DNA of 64,000 nt, taken from contig DUNO01000061.1 in the NCBI GenBank assembly GCA_012839295.1, forward strand, positions 124,001 through 188,000, given 5' to 3'. How positions within the stretch are numbered: position 1 is the first letter of the stretch; every line of letters begins with the position of its first letter. Both the position numbers and the translations under genes were made by a program. Shown piece by piece: positions 8,801 through 18,199 of this stretch. The notes beneath the pieces were generated by a model. It did no database searches. It saw only the letters and a program-made list of their open reading frames with translations, and had not been told where the DNA came from. The DNA is from Clostridiales bacterium (GTDB lineage Bacteria > Bacillota > Clostridia > Lachnospirales > Lachnospiraceae).

Positions 8801-10323
8801 GACTTATGTCCTCCCTTTCCGGATGCGTCGGTCATCAACAGTCCAAGCTGCTCCTTTGTTACATCCTTTGCATTCACGATACCTGTAATCTTACCATTGC
8901 ACAGCACCATGATACGGTCACAAAGCTCCAGCATAACATCCAGGTCCTCACCTATGAATAGAATGCCGACACCTTTTTGCTTCTGCTCATTGATCAGGTC
9001 ATAGATGGTGTAAGAGGAATTGATATCCAGACCACGGACTGCATAGGCCGTAATCAGTACATTAGGCTGTGATTCTATCTCTCTTCCCAGAAGGACCTTC
9101 TGCACGTTACCGCCGGACAGCCTGCGGACAGGAGTGTCTACGCTGGGTGTAACAATATCCAATTGCTTGACCAGCCGCTTTGATAATTCCCTTGCGGCCT
9201 TCTTACTGACAAATGGACCTTTTCCTTCGTTATAGGTCTTAAGAAGCATATTATCAACCATACCCATGGAGGCAGCAAGTCCCATGCCAAGGCGGTCCTC
9301 CGGGATAAAGCTCATGCTGATGCCCATTTTTATGATTTCCGCCGGGGATTTCCCGACCAGGTTCTCCTTATGGTAAAGGATCGCTCCCTTCTTTACCGGA
9401 AGCAGCCCTGCCAAAGCTTCGCACAGCTCCTTCTGCCCGCTGCCGGCAACGCCTGCCACACCAAGTATCTCTCCCCTGTTTAGGTCAAAGGAAATATCCT
9501 TGATCATCTCAAAGCCTTCCTCGTCACAGACGGTTAAGTGGTGTATCTCAAGCAGGTTCTCTTCAAAATAAGTCTCCGGATGGTCTATCGATAATTCAAC
9601 GGGACGGCCCACCATCAATTCCGTCAGTTCCTGGGCGCTCGTCCCTGCCGTCTCCACCGTTGCAACACTCTCACCCTTGCGGAGGATCGTAACCCGGTCA
9701 CTGATTTCCAGCACCTCATTCAGCTTATGTGTAATGATGATAACCGCACAGCCTTCCTCCTTCATGCGCCTTAGGATCTCAAAGAGCCTTTTTGTCTCCT
9801 GGGGAGTGAGTACGGCGGTGGGTTCATCTAAAATCAAAATATCCGCCTGACGATACAGCACCTTGATGATCTCTACAGTCTGCTTTTCGCTTACGGACAT
9901 CTGATAAACTTTTTTCTCTGAATCGATTTCCAATCCAAAGCGTTTACTGATTTCACGGATTTTTTCCGACCTTGATCTATTCAGGAAAAATCCTTTTTCT
10001 TTTGCACCGAGGATGATGTTATCCGCCGCAGATAACGCCTCCACCAGCTTAAAATGCTGATGGATCATTCCAACACCAAGACGGATGGAATCCTCCGGGG
10101 AATTAATGGCCACACTATGCCCATTAATGAAAATAGAACCGCTGTCCGGCTTATAGATACCTGAGAGCATGTTCATCAATGTTGTTTTACCTGATCCGTT
10201 TTCGCCAAGCAGGGCGAGAATCTCACCCTGCTTAACGGACAGGTCTATATTGTTGTTTGCTACAACCGACCCAAACGTTTTTCTTATCTGTTTTAGTTCG
10301 ATTGCCATGGCTTCATTTTTCAT
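8797..10323 (-). CDS. Nucleoside ABC transporter ATPase (NupO type, double cassette)
   Basis: Two ABC domains in one chain. The N-terminal one has Walker A GENGSGKTT, Q-loop GMIHQHF and Walker B ILILDEPTAVLTP. The C-terminal one has Walker A GVAGSGQKE, LSGGNVQKV and a degenerate Walker B (LITAYAVRGLD) without the usual acidic pair, as is common in sugar/nucleoside ATPases. I place the start at 10323 (MKNEAMAIELKQ) because AAAGGTG lies just upstream; an ATG at 10347 has no site. Length is about 508 residues. It energises the two permeases downstream. Confidence 0.88.
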   Translation of the reverse strand: MKNEAMAIELKQIRKTFGSVVANNNIDLSVKQGEILALLGENGSGKTTLMNMLSGIYKPDSGSIFINGHSVAINSPEDSIRLGVGMIHQHFKLVEALSAADNIILGAKEKGFFLNRSRSEKIREISKRFGLEIDSEKKVYQMSVSEKQTVEIIKVLYRQADILILDEPTAVLTPQETKRLFEILRRMKEEGCAVIIITHKLNEVLEISDRVTILRKGESVATVETAGTSAQELTELMVGRPVELSIDHPETYFEENLLEIHHLTVCDEEGFEMIKDISFDLNRGEILGVAGVAGSGQKELCEALAGLLPVKKGAILYHKENLVGKSPAEIIKMGISMSFIPEDRLGMGLAASMGMVDNMLLKTYNEGKGPFVSKKAARELSKRLVKQLDIVTPSVDTPVRRLSGGNVQKVLLGREIESQPNVLITAYAVRGLDINSSYTIYDLINEQKQKGVGILFIGEDLDVMLELCDRIMVLCNGKITGIVNAKDVTKEQLGLLMTDASGKGGHKS

Positions 10324-10355
10324 ATTCACCTTTGCCACCCAATCCAATCGACTTA

Positions 10356-11558
10356 TTATTGAACTACAACGTTCTTGTAGTACCAGTTCATCTTACCGGT
10401 AATATCTCCATCAGAGAGGAAATTACCTTCCGTACAGATCTGGTTACCCTCGTTATCTACGATATCTCCTTCAAACACCTTGAAACCGCCAAGGATCTTT
10501 AGCTCTGCGGCGTTAATCGCTTCTGCCGTACCCTCTGCAACATTTTCAGATAAAGGAGAAATGGCTACCAGCCCTTCTTCCATGCCACCAAAGTAATTCT
10601 CGCCTGTCCAGGTTCCATCAATAACGGACTGTACAGCGCTTGTATAATATGCACCCCAGTGCCATACAGGAGCTGTCAAATGTGCTGCCGGAGCATCCTT
10701 TGTCATGTCAGAGTTATAACCGCAGCCCCATACGCCCCTGGCCTCTGCAGCCAGCTGGGGAGCCGTAGTATCCGCATGCTGTCCGATTACATCACAGCCC
10801 ATGTCCAGCAAGCTTTCTGCTGCCTGCTGCTCCAGAGTAGGATCAAACCAGGAATTTGTAACCTTTACATATACCTTTGCGTCCGGATTAACGGATTCAA
10901 TACCCATGGCGAAAGCATTAATACCACCGGTAACCTCAGAATTATCCTTACCCATCGCCGCTACAAACCCGATCTTATCAGACTGGGTCTTTAAGCCTGC
11001 TGCAATACCTGCAAGGTAACGCGCCTGGTAGATACGTCCAAAATAGTTGTTAAAGTTAGTACCATTGCTTTTATAGCCGGAGCAATGTGAGAAGACTACC
11101 TCTGGATATTCTGCTGCCAGCTGCTCCATCGTATCCATATAGCCCCAGCTTGTACCAAAGATAATCTGGCAGCCTTCCTCCAGACATTCTTCGATTGCAG
11201 TCCTGATTGCTAATGCATCCGCATCGTTTACATTATTCTTACGGATAATCTGGTTATCGGAAAGGCCGACCGCCTTCTGCATTTCAACAATGCCCTGGTC
11301 ATGGGCAAAGGTATATCCGGCACCATCCGCAGGATCACCAATATGTATTACACCAACCTTAAGATCTTCCTTTGCAACCGGTGCAAGTACCCCTGTTGCA
11401 TCTGCTGAAGGCTCCTGTGCGTCCCCTCCCGTAGCTGCGTCTTCTGTGTTACCTGTTCCCGTAGTTGCAGTCCCTGATGTAGCGCTTTGGCCTTTACATG
11501 CCGTAAGGGATAAAACCATCATAAGTACTAGTGCAAATGATAATAGCTTCTTAAACAT
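10356..11558 (-). CDS. BMP-family nucleoside-binding lipoprotein
   Basis: A 400-residue extracellular substrate-binding protein. The N-terminus is a lipoprotein signal (MFKKLLSFALVLMMVLSLTAC) with lipidated Cys at residue 21, then a Thr/Gly/Ala-rich linker to about residue 55. The BMP domain follows, with KVGVIHIGDPADGAGYTFAH and IIFGTSWGYMD. Family members bind purine nucleosides for an ABC importer. It is first in the importer operon (lipoprotein, ATPase, two permeases) with a GGAGG site 7-9 bases before the ATG. Confidence 0.9.
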   Translation of the reverse strand: MFKKLLSFALVLMMVLSLTACKGQSATSGTATTGTGNTEDAATGGDAQEPSADATGVLAPVAKEDLKVGVIHIGDPADGAGYTFAHDQGIVEMQKAVGLSDNQIIRKNNVNDADALAIRTAIEECLEEGCQIIFGTSWGYMDTMEQLAAEYPEVVFSHCSGYKSNGTNFNNYFGRIYQARYLAGIAAGLKTQSDKIGFVAAMGKDNSEVTGGINAFAMGIESVNPDAKVYVKVTNSWFDPTLEQQAAESLLDMGCDVIGQHADTTAPQLAAEARGVWGCGYNSDMTKDAPAAHLTAPVWHWGAYYTSAVQSVIDGTWTGENYFGGMEEGLVAISPLSENVAEGTAEAINAAELKILGGFKVFEGDIVDNEGNQICTEGNFLSDGDITGKMNWYYKNVVVQ

Positions 11559-11705
11559 CTCTTTCTCCTCCTAATGTTTGCCGGAATTGCAGTTCCGTAT
11601 TTGGGATTTTTCCCTGCTGTCTTGATCTATTTACGAGGCCCTCTGCGTAAGCAGTATTTTACAAACCGCTGCGGCAGTCACCTTTGTAAATCTTAAGAAA
11701 TGATT
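11559..11705 (-). other. Structured leader between xpt and the importer operon
   Basis: On the minus strand TTTACAAA pairs with TTTGTAAA around an inner CCGC-A-GCGG stem, and CGGAA-CTGCAA-TTCCG follows. No T tract follows the first hairpin and no purine aptamer is recognisable. It could be a partial terminator or a processing site that lowers importer expression relative to xpt. Confidence 0.35.
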
Positions 11706-12293
11706 TTAAGCATTTTCTTCCTCCCGGAAGACAATAACATTGTCCTCACTCATAGAATCAATGATGGCCAATGATTCTACCCTCACTCCGTTGCTCCGGA
11801 TCAGGCTGCCGCCTTCCTGGAAGCCCTTTTCAATCACGATGCCTGCGCCCACCAGGGTCGCCCCGGCATCCTTAACCAGCTTGGAAAGCCCCAGCAATGC
11901 GGCCCCATTCGCAAGGAAATCATCGATGATCAATACCTTATCCTCCGGCTTTAAAAAATCCTTGGATACGATAATGTCATATATCCTGCCATGGGTAAAG
12001 GATTCCACCTGGCTCGTATAGACATCCCCGGCGATATTCTTCGTCTGGTTCTTCTTTGCAAATACAACCGGTACCTTAAAATACTGCGCCGCTATGCAGG
12101 CAATACCGATTCCTGATGCTTCTATTGTAAGTATCTTTGTGACCTCGCTGTCAGCAAATCTTTTCTTAAATTCCTTTCCAATCTCTCCAAATAACTCAAT
12201 ATCCATCTGATGATTCAAAAAACTATCCACCTTTAAAACATTACCGGAGCGAATCTTTCCGTCTCTTCTAATTCTGTCTTTCAATAACTGCAT
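11706..12293 (-). CDS. xpt: Xanthine phosphoribosyltransferase
   Basis: Converts xanthine plus PRPP to XMP for purine salvage. The 195-residue length matches the family. Seen: [12 protein letters not shown] near the N-terminus, [23 protein letters not shown] and the PRPP-binding loop [14 protein letters not shown] near residue 125. The start is at 12293 because GGAGG lies 7 bases before it; longer in-frame ORF sequence upstream translates the hairpin repeats and is not coding. It lies upstream of the nucleoside importer, so uptake and salvage are grouped. The upstream leader can mask the ribosome-binding site. Confidence 0.93.
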   Translation of the reverse strand: MQLLKDRIRRDGKIRSGNVLKVDSFLNHQMDIELFGEIGKEFKKRFADSEVTKILTIEASGIGIACIAAQYFKVPVVFAKKNQTKNIAGDVYTSQVESFTHGRIYDIIVSKDFLKPEDKVLIIDDFLANGAALLGLSKLVKDAGATLVGAGIVIEKGFQEGGSLIRSNGVRVESLAIIDSMSEDNVIVFREEENA

Positions 12294-12298
12294 TACGA

Positions 12299-12356
12299 TG
12301 CCTCCAATTATTTTGGAGGCATTGCCTCCGAATTCTTTTTGGGAGGTATTGCCTCC
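12299..12356 (-). promoter_or_regulatory. Tandem hairpins that can sequester the xpt ribosome-binding site
   Basis: Three GGAGGCA-type repeats lie on the minus strand. Two form hairpins by themselves (GGAGGCAATACCTCC at 12342-12356 and GGAGGCAATGCCTCC at 12315-12329). The third GGAGGCA (12299-12305) is the xpt Shine-Dalgarno. The TGCCTCC half of the second hairpin (12315-12321) is a perfect 7-base complement of the Shine-Dalgarno copy across a 9-base loop. The second hairpin and Shine-Dalgarno masking therefore exclude each other, which is the geometry of a translational switch. Confidence 0.6.
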
Positions 12357-12474
12357 GCCGTACCGATTCCGGTATTTTTGTCTTGAATACCAACACATTT
12401 CTCATCTTATTATTTCTTACGACATTTTTCAACTTAGCATTATTAATATATATCATTACTTCTGCTAATAATAC

Positions 12475-12514
12475 TCAGGTACGCTCCACCCTATAGCGTC
12501 TAACAGCGTCCTGA
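12475..12514. promoter_or_regulatory. Two-level stem-loop between divergent xpt and kinase genes
   Basis: TCAGG and CCTGA enclose an inner perfect stem ACGCT/AGCGT with a 9-base loop. Read on the minus strand it would lie in the xpt 5' leader; read on the plus strand it is upstream of the kinase promoter. It could be an RNA element or a DNA operator. It matches no riboswitch I recognise. Confidence 0.35.
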
Positions 12515-12523
12515 ATTTTCGAA

Positions 12524-12552
12524 TTTTCAAGACCTGTCTGCCGTGTTATAAT
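12524..12552 (+). promoter_or_regulatory. Sigma-A type promoter for the sensor kinase operon
   Basis: TTTTCA (12524-12529), a 17-base spacer and a perfect TATAAT (12547-12552), 30 bases before the kinase ATG. GGAGG at 12572-12576 is the ribosome-binding site. Confidence 0.65.
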
Positions 12553-12582
12553 GATGTCATACCGATTAAGTGGAGGAATCTG

Positions 12583-14301
12583 ATGGGGCGGAAAAGCAGA
12601 AGAAAAAAATTGTCAAACAAAATATTTGGTAGTGTAATGATCTTAATCATTGCAGGAATCTTTCAGCTGATTTTTGAAAGTTCAATCTTGAATTATTTTC
12701 AAAAGCAAACGAAGCATTTGGAAAATAATATTGCCGAGGCTTATCTGACGGAGCGGAATGCCACCTTTTCTTATTTGAATTCTGCTCTGCGGGCAATGCT
12801 CTACGACGGGAGTGAGGTTCAGAGGGTGTCAGATGCCTTCAATTCGGAAATCAATGCAGCTCTGTCCGTTTTTGAACAGGTCAATTCCGTTTCCACCCTT
12901 AAAGATATGTTTAGAAAAATGGCAAACACCTACGGACATGAGCTGAATTTCTTTTATTATGAACCAAAATCGGGAAAGGTCGTCGAGTATGGATATGCCA
13001 GCATAGATGTACGGGAAAAATTTTTAAATGATGTTCTGGATGGAATAAAGAATAAAAAGCTCAACAACACAAGAAATGAAAAATGGTACCTGTATAAGGA
13101 CAACTATGTCTGTACCGTGGCCAGGGGAATGAAAGGATATGCCGGCTGCTGGATGCAGGCATCCACCTTTACCGGGCAGATTCTCGATATGGCGGCTGAG
13201 GGAGGGATTCAGGTCACATTATATGATAAGAAGAATCAGACTGCTTTTATCCAGGAACGGAGTGGAGACGGCTCTATTTCCAGCTATGTAAAGCACGGGA
13301 AGCAAAATAGCACTAATTTCAGAGAACTGCGTTATGCAGATTTTCAGGTACATATCCAGTTGAAATCCCAGAATATTACAATGCCCCTGGCATTTCAATT
13401 TTTATTTACACTATTTTTGGTGCTTTATCTGATCATCGTCGTTTGGGATCTCTTTTATTTGAAGAAAAATATTTTAGGACAAGCCAAGTATTTTTATAAT
13501 AACCTTCTGCAATATTCGAGTCAGATACGCTTTCATGAGGAGAACGGAATCGTGGAATTCGCAGAAGCCGCCAAGGTATTAAACCAGCTTGCAGATGAGA
13601 TTAACCGTCTTAAAATTGACGTTTACGAGCAACAGCTTGAGAAGAAAAAAGTAGAGCTGGACTATGCACAGCTTCAAATCCGTCCTCATTTTTATATTAA
13701 TTGCCTGAACGTCGTCTATTGTATGGCTGAGACCGGGCGGATAAGGGAAATTCAGAATCTTACGCTACAGGTATCAAAGTATCTGCGTTATATTTTTAAA
13801 AAGAGCGTGGCTCCCGTGCCCCTGAAGGAGGAATTGGATTTTTTGGTGAATTATCTAAAAGTACAGGAAAGCATCAGCGGCTCTGAATTCCACGCAGCAA
13901 TCAAAACGGAGAAAGGGCTGGAAAACTTTCCGATACCCCCTTTAATCATCCAAACCTTTGTAGAGAACTCTTTAAAATATGGAATGGACATTGAAAAAGC
14001 CTTTCTCGTGGAGATTGAAACAACCCGGATAGTTCTCCAGGAAAGCTCTTTTGTAAAAATCATCGTCAGGGATTCCGGTAAGGGTATGGATGAGGAATTG
14101 TGCAGGGATTATAATCTTGGAAATTTTAGGGTGGACGATGAATCCTATCAGGTGGGAATCAGAAATGCCATTAAAAGAATGGAAATGCTATATGGGGAAA
14201 AGGCCTCGATTCACTTTGGCAACAGTCCTAACGGCGGTGCTGAAATCACCATGTTTTTTCCGGTAAAGGAGGAGCAGGATGAAGATCTTATTAGTGGATG
14301 A
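12583..14301 (+). CDS. YesM-family sensor histidine kinase
   Basis: A 572-residue membrane sensor. One transmembrane helix lies at residues about 15-36 and a second at about 267-291, with an extracellular sensing region of about 230 residues between them. The His_kinase (YesM) motif RPHFYINCLN starts at residue 367 with the phosphoacceptor His369. The ATPase domain follows with N462 (NSLKYG) and the G1 box DSGKGMD from residue 497. No classical HAMP sequence is evident between TM2 and the kinase core. The gene overlaps the response regulator by 23 bases, and the sugar ABC transporter downstream is the likely target. Confidence 0.9.
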   Translation: MGRKSRRKKLSNKIFGSVMILIIAGIFQLIFESSILNYFQKQTKHLENNIAEAYLTERNATFSYLNSALRAMLYDGSEVQRVSDAFNSEINAALSVFEQVNSVSTLKDMFRKMANTYGHELNFFYYEPKSGKVVEYGYASIDVREKFLNDVLDGIKNKKLNNTRNEKWYLYKDNYVCTVARGMKGYAGCWMQASTFTGQILDMAAEGGIQVTLYDKKNQTAFIQERSGDGSISSYVKHGKQNSTNFRELRYADFQVHIQLKSQNITMPLAFQFLFTLFLVLYLIIVVWDLFYLKKNILGQAKYFYNNLLQYSSQIRFHEENGIVEFAEAAKVLNQLADEINRLKIDVYEQQLEKKKVELDYAQLQIRPHFYINCLNVVYCMAETGRIREIQNLTLQVSKYLRYIFKKSVAPVPLKEELDFLVNYLKVQESISGSEFHAAIKTEKGLENFPIPPLIIQTFVENSLKYGMDIEKAFLVEIETTRIVLQESSFVKIIVRDSGKGMDEELCRDYNLGNFRVDDESYQVGIRNAIKRMEMLYGEKASIHFGNSPNGGAEITMFFPVKEEQDEDLISG

Positions 14302-15595
14302 TAACAAATATATTCTGGAGGCACTGGAATCCGGGATTAATTACCCTTCCCTGGGCTTTGACCGGGTATTTACAGCCAAAAGCATGGAAAGCGCCTTAGC
14401 TATTCTCCAACATGAGGAGATACAGGTTGTGGTAGCGGATATTGAGATGCCAGGCGGAAGCGGGCTGGAGCTTTTAGCCTGGATTAACAGACATATGCCG
14501 CTCATCGTGACTATTTTCTGTACCAGCTATGCCAATTTTGACTATGCCAAAAAGGCAGTGGAACTCCAATGCTTTGATTATTATTTAAAGCCGATTCAGT
14601 TTACAGCGCTTTATCAAATTCTTGAGCGTGCGGTAAAAGAAAGTAAAAGAAGAAAGCGCATGGAAGAAAAAAGCCGGATGGGAGACAAATGGTTCAAGGG
14701 CATAAGTGAAAACAGGAAGCATTTCTGGATTGAAGCTCTTTTGATGGTTTATGCCTATTCGGAGGAAGAACTGGAGGAGCTGGCGCTAAGCAGGCAGCTT
14801 CCATACAAAAATGAGGATACCTTTACATTGGCTCTAATGAAATTCACAAAAAGGAATTCCCGGATTGAATCCTTTAATTTTTCCATGGAGCAGTTTGCCC
14901 TTAAGAATATTTTTGATGAGCTCTTATCCAAGGAAGGTGTCCAGGTAGAGGCTTTTATAAAAAACGAGTATGAAGCTTGGCTCCTGATTCTTACTAATAT
15001 CTCCAAAGACAGCTCCCTTCCCTGGAGAGAAATTTTTAAAAAGGTGATTATGCAGGTGGAGGGTGTTTTAGAATGTAAAATGGACATTTTCTATCATGCT
15101 GACCAGCCGCTGGGTGAAATACGTACCAGCTATCTTGCAATGGAACGGGCCTATCTGAGCCAGCCAATGAAACAGGGTGAGGTTAAGCCCTTTGAGGAAG
15201 GCAGCCTATCCTGGCCGGAAACCGATCCGGAGGAATCAGATTCCGTGGTGGAACAGATTAAAGCCTATATCGATTCCCACTACCAGGAACGGATTACAAG
15301 GGACAGCATAGGTGATATTGCTTTTTATAACACCGCATATCTGGCAAAGTTATTCAAGAAAAAGTACGACCGGTCCTTAGGAAGCTACATCCTCGACTGC
15401 AGGATGGAGCGGGCCAAGGAATTGCTGTTAACCTCCAATCTGAGCATTTCTGAAATAGCATTAGAAATCGGTTATGATAACTTTACTTATTTTTCAAGGC
15501 TGTTTAAGAAAAAAACAGGCTATGCCCCAAAGGATTATAAAAGGGCAGAAAAGAAAAATGTATCAAATAGTGCAAGTAATAGTTTCAGAAAGTGA
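14279..15595 (+). CDS. YesN-family response regulator with AraC DNA-binding domain
   Basis: A 438-residue protein. The receiver domain (residues 1-120) has the phosphoacceptor D54 in VVADIEMPGGSG and the conserved Lys in YYLKPIQ. A long middle region of unknown fold follows. The C-terminal AraC domain (about residues 330-430) contains the two helix-turn-helix units, with ISEIALEIGYDNFTYFSRLF as the signature. GGAGGAGCAG lies before the ATG inside the kinase gene. It presumably activates the transporter operon that starts 115 bases downstream. Confidence 0.9.
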   Translation: MKILLVDDNKYILEALESGINYPSLGFDRVFTAKSMESALAILQHEEIQVVVADIEMPGGSGLELLAWINRHMPLIVTIFCTSYANFDYAKKAVELQCFDYYLKPIQFTALYQILERAVKESKRRKRMEEKSRMGDKWFKGISENRKHFWIEALLMVYAYSEEELEELALSRQLPYKNEDTFTLALMKFTKRNSRIESFNFSMEQFALKNIFDELLSKEGVQVEAFIKNEYEAWLLILTNISKDSSLPWREIFKKVIMQVEGVLECKMDIFYHADQPLGEIRTSYLAMERAYLSQPMKQGEVKPFEEGSLSWPETDPEESDSVVEQIKAYIDSHYQERITRDSIGDIAFYNTAYLAKLFKKKYDRSLGSYILDCRMERAKELLLTSNLSISEIALEIGYDNFTYFSRLFKKKTGYAPKDYKRAEKKNVSNSASNSFRK

Positions 15596-15611
15596 ATGAA
15601 TGTTGCTCTGG

Positions 15612-15648
15612 AAATCCTTATACTTTTCCTTGTAAAGTATAAGGATTT
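15612..15648 (+). terminator. Perfect 15-bp hairpin between regulator and transporter genes
   Basis: AAATCCTTATACTTT (15612-15626) is perfectly complementary to AAAGTATAAGGATTT (15634-15648) with a 7-base loop. The T run after it is short (ends in TTT, then CTGCTTT). It could be a leaky terminator that sets the regulator/transporter ratio, or a 5' stabiliser of the transporter mRNA. Confidence 0.55.
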
Positions 15649-15709
15649 CTGCTTTACGGAGAAAAACACACTGCAATGTAAAAGCAGTAGAAAAAAGGAG
15701 GAAAAAATT

Positions 15710-17236
15710 ATGAAAAGGAAAAAATGGATGGCATTATTCCTGGCGACAGTCATCACGGCTATGGGGCTGACGGGCTGCAGTAATCCCAGCAATTCCACCA
15801 CTCCCACCACTCCCAAGGATTCAACAGGGGCTTCTCAGGAAAGCGTGACCCCGGGAGAGGAGCCTTATGAAGCTACCCTTATGTATTGGGTCGGAAACGA
15901 CGCAAGAGATGTGGATGCCGTGGAGGCAGCCTTTAATGAGCTTACCATGGCTCAGCTAAACATGAAGGTAGATCTGATGCCTATCACTCTGGGAACTTAC
16001 ACTCAGCAGATTCAGATGATAATGTCTTCCGATGACAAGCTGGACATTCTCCCGGTATTCGGATCCAATGTAGGCCCTTACATTGATGCGGGATATCTGA
16101 TTGATATCACACCCTATATCGATACCGTCGGTAAGGATCTGGTGGATATCATCGGAAAAGAGGATATCTCCTGCTGCACCATCGGGGATTTCTTATGGGG
16201 AGTTCCAAACATGCATGAAAGGAGCAACCCGGTATGCTATGTTGTAAGAACCGACCTGTTTGAGGAAAGCGGCTTTAAGGCAGAGGATATCAAGAGTATG
16301 CAGGATATGGCTGCCCTTTATGCAAAAGTTAAGGAGCTTCATCCGGATATGATCATGTACAACGGTCTAAATACCCTGACACAGCCCTGCGTCCAAACAA
16401 CCTTTGACGCATTAGGCGGGGGAAATTATGGAGTTCTGATGAACAACGGACAGGATACTACCGTAACCAACTGGTACGAATCCGACGAATTCCGCTCTCT
16501 GGTGGAGACCATGTATGAATGGAACCAGAAGGGGTATTTGTCACAGGATCTTGCTACCAGCACGGATGCCGGTGAATCTCTGATGAGGGCAGGTAATACC
16601 TTCTCCTTTACTTCCTATTGGAAGCCTAACTCAAAGGCTGAAAAGGATGCGGCAACAGGATATGATACCACCGTGCTACGGGTTACCGAGCCGGTATGCT
16701 ATACCTCCACCACCAATGCTCTTGGATATTCTATCTCTGCAAATTCAGAAGATCCGGAAAAAGCGGTAGCCTTACTGAATTGGATCTACAAAACAAAAGA
16801 AGCCAACGATCTTCTCAACTGGGGCATAGAAGGAAAGGATTATATTGTACAGGAGGATGGAACTATAAATTATCCGGAAGGGGTGACCTCAGACAACGTA
16901 GGATATCATCAGGATTTTGGATGGGCTATGTTAAACCAGTATAACAGTTATGTTTGGGACGGAACCTCTCCTGATATCTGGGATGAATACCAGAAGGTTC
17001 GTAACAGCGCGATTTTATCCAAAGCATATGGTTTTACCTTTGATACCATCCCTGTCACAAATGAGATAGCTGCCTTGACATTAGTTTCAAACCAGTATCT
17101 GACAGCCCTCGGTGCCGGTGCCGTAGATCCGGAAAGCGGCATTAAGGAATTCAATGACGCATTATATGCAGCCGGCTTGCAGACGGTAATGGACGAGAAG
17201 CAAAAGCAATTTGATGAGTGGTACAGCGCACAGTAA
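15710..17236 (+). CDS. Sugar ABC transporter substrate-binding lipoprotein
   Basis: A 508-residue extracytoplasmic binding protein of the LplA/family-1 type. Lipobox LTGC gives lipidated Cys23 after a short signal peptide, then a Ser/Thr/Pro linker to about residue 45. The start at 15710 follows GGAGG by 8 bases; a longer in-frame ORF begins upstream inside the hairpin and is rejected. Together with two LplB/LplC-like permeases it forms an oligosaccharide importer. No ATPase gene is present; such systems normally share a distant MsmK-like ATPase. Confidence 0.88.
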   Translation: MKRKKWMALFLATVITAMGLTGCSNPSNSTTPTTPKDSTGASQESVTPGEEPYEATLMYWVGNDARDVDAVEAAFNELTMAQLNMKVDLMPITLGTYTQQIQMIMSSDDKLDILPVFGSNVGPYIDAGYLIDITPYIDTVGKDLVDIIGKEDISCCTIGDFLWGVPNMHERSNPVCYVVRTDLFEESGFKAEDIKSMQDMAALYAKVKELHPDMIMYNGLNTLTQPCVQTTFDALGGGNYGVLMNNGQDTTVTNWYESDEFRSLVETMYEWNQKGYLSQDLATSTDAGESLMRAGNTFSFTSYWKPNSKAEKDAATGYDTTVLRVTEPVCYTSTTNALGYSISANSEDPEKAVALLNWIYKTKEANDLLNWGIEGKDYIVQEDGTINYPEGVTSDNVGYHQDFGWAMLNQYNSYVWDGTSPDIWDEYQKVRNSAILSKAYGFTFDTIPVTNEIAALTLVSNQYLTALGAGAVDPESGIKEFNDALYAAGLQTVMDEKQKQFDEWYSAQ

Positions 17237-17256
17237 GCAGATAAGGGAGGACCGTC

Positions 17257-18189
17257 ATGAAAAGGGAAAAAAAGCGAAGAATGACCTGGACGCAGATGAA
17301 GCAATACATTCCTCTGTATATCATGATTCTTCCGGGGGCCGTGTATCTGTTCATTAATAATTATATACCGATGACGGGAATCATTGTAGCCTTTAAAAAA
17401 TATAACAAAGCAAAAGGCATCTATCATAGTGACTGGGTAGGACTTGACAATTTTACTTATTTATTTCAGCGGGATGCCTGGATCATTATCCGCAATACCT
17501 TATCCTATAATGTGGTTTTTTTGATACTGGGAACAGCCGCCGGCATTTTACTGGCCATTTTGATTACGGATGTAGTGTCAAAAAGGGCAAAAAAGATTTA
17601 TCAAAGTGCTATTATGCTCCCCTTTCTCATCTCCATCATTATAGTAAGCTATATTGTATTTGCATTCCTCAGTGCGGAAAACGGTATCCTGAATAAAGGG
17701 ATCCTGGAACCCCTGGGTCTGGATACGGTTAAGTGGTATTCGGAACCAAAATACTGGCCCTTCATCCTTGTGCTTGTTAATCTCTGGAAAGGGTGCGGCT
17801 ACGGAACCTTGATCTATATTGCCGGCATTGCCGGCATTGACGGAGCCTTTTATGAAGCGGCAAAGCTGGACGGAGCTACCCGCTGGCAGCAGATTAAGAA
17901 GATTACGATTCCATGCCTGGTTCCTTCCATTATAACCCTGACGATCATGGGGGTGGGTCGGATCTTTTCCTCAGATTTTGGCCTCTTCTATCAGGTGCCG
18001 CAGAATTCCGGCAGCTTATACGATGTCACCAATACCATTGATACTTACGTATACCGGGCTCTGATGACGACAGGGGGATTGGGACGATCCGCCGCGGCAG
18101 GCTTTTTCCAATCCGTAGTAGGCTTCCTGCTGGTAATGGGCGTGAATGGCATGGTTCGTAAATTCAGCAAAGATAATGCGATGTTTTAG
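17257..18189 (+). CDS. Sugar ABC transporter permease (LplB type)
   Basis: A 310-residue inner-membrane permease with about six transmembrane helices. Typical segments are YIPMTGIIVAFKKYN after the first helix and the EAA coupling loop FYEAAKLDGATRWQQIKKIT. GGGAGG lies 7-9 bases before the ATG, and the gene follows the binding protein by 20 bases. Confidence 0.9.
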   Translation: MKREKKRRMTWTQMKQYIPLYIMILPGAVYLFINNYIPMTGIIVAFKKYNKAKGIYHSDWVGLDNFTYLFQRDAWIIIRNTLSYNVVFLILGTAAGILLAILITDVVSKRAKKIYQSAIMLPFLISIIIVSYIVFAFLSAENGILNKGILEPLGLDTVKWYSEPKYWPFILVLVNLWKGCGYGTLIYIAGIAGIDGAFYEAAKLDGATRWQQIKKITIPCLVPSIITLTIMGVGRIFSSDFGLFYQVPQNSGSLYDVTNTIDTYVYRALMTTGGLGRSAAAGFFQSVVGFLLVMGVNGMVRKFSKDNAMF

Positions 18190-18199
18190 GAGGAGCAAA

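Noticed and set aside
12294-12580. Purine riboswitch expected upstream of xpt
   Set aside because: I looked for the conserved purine-aptamer core (TATA...ATATGG-type junction and paired loops) on the minus strand and found none.
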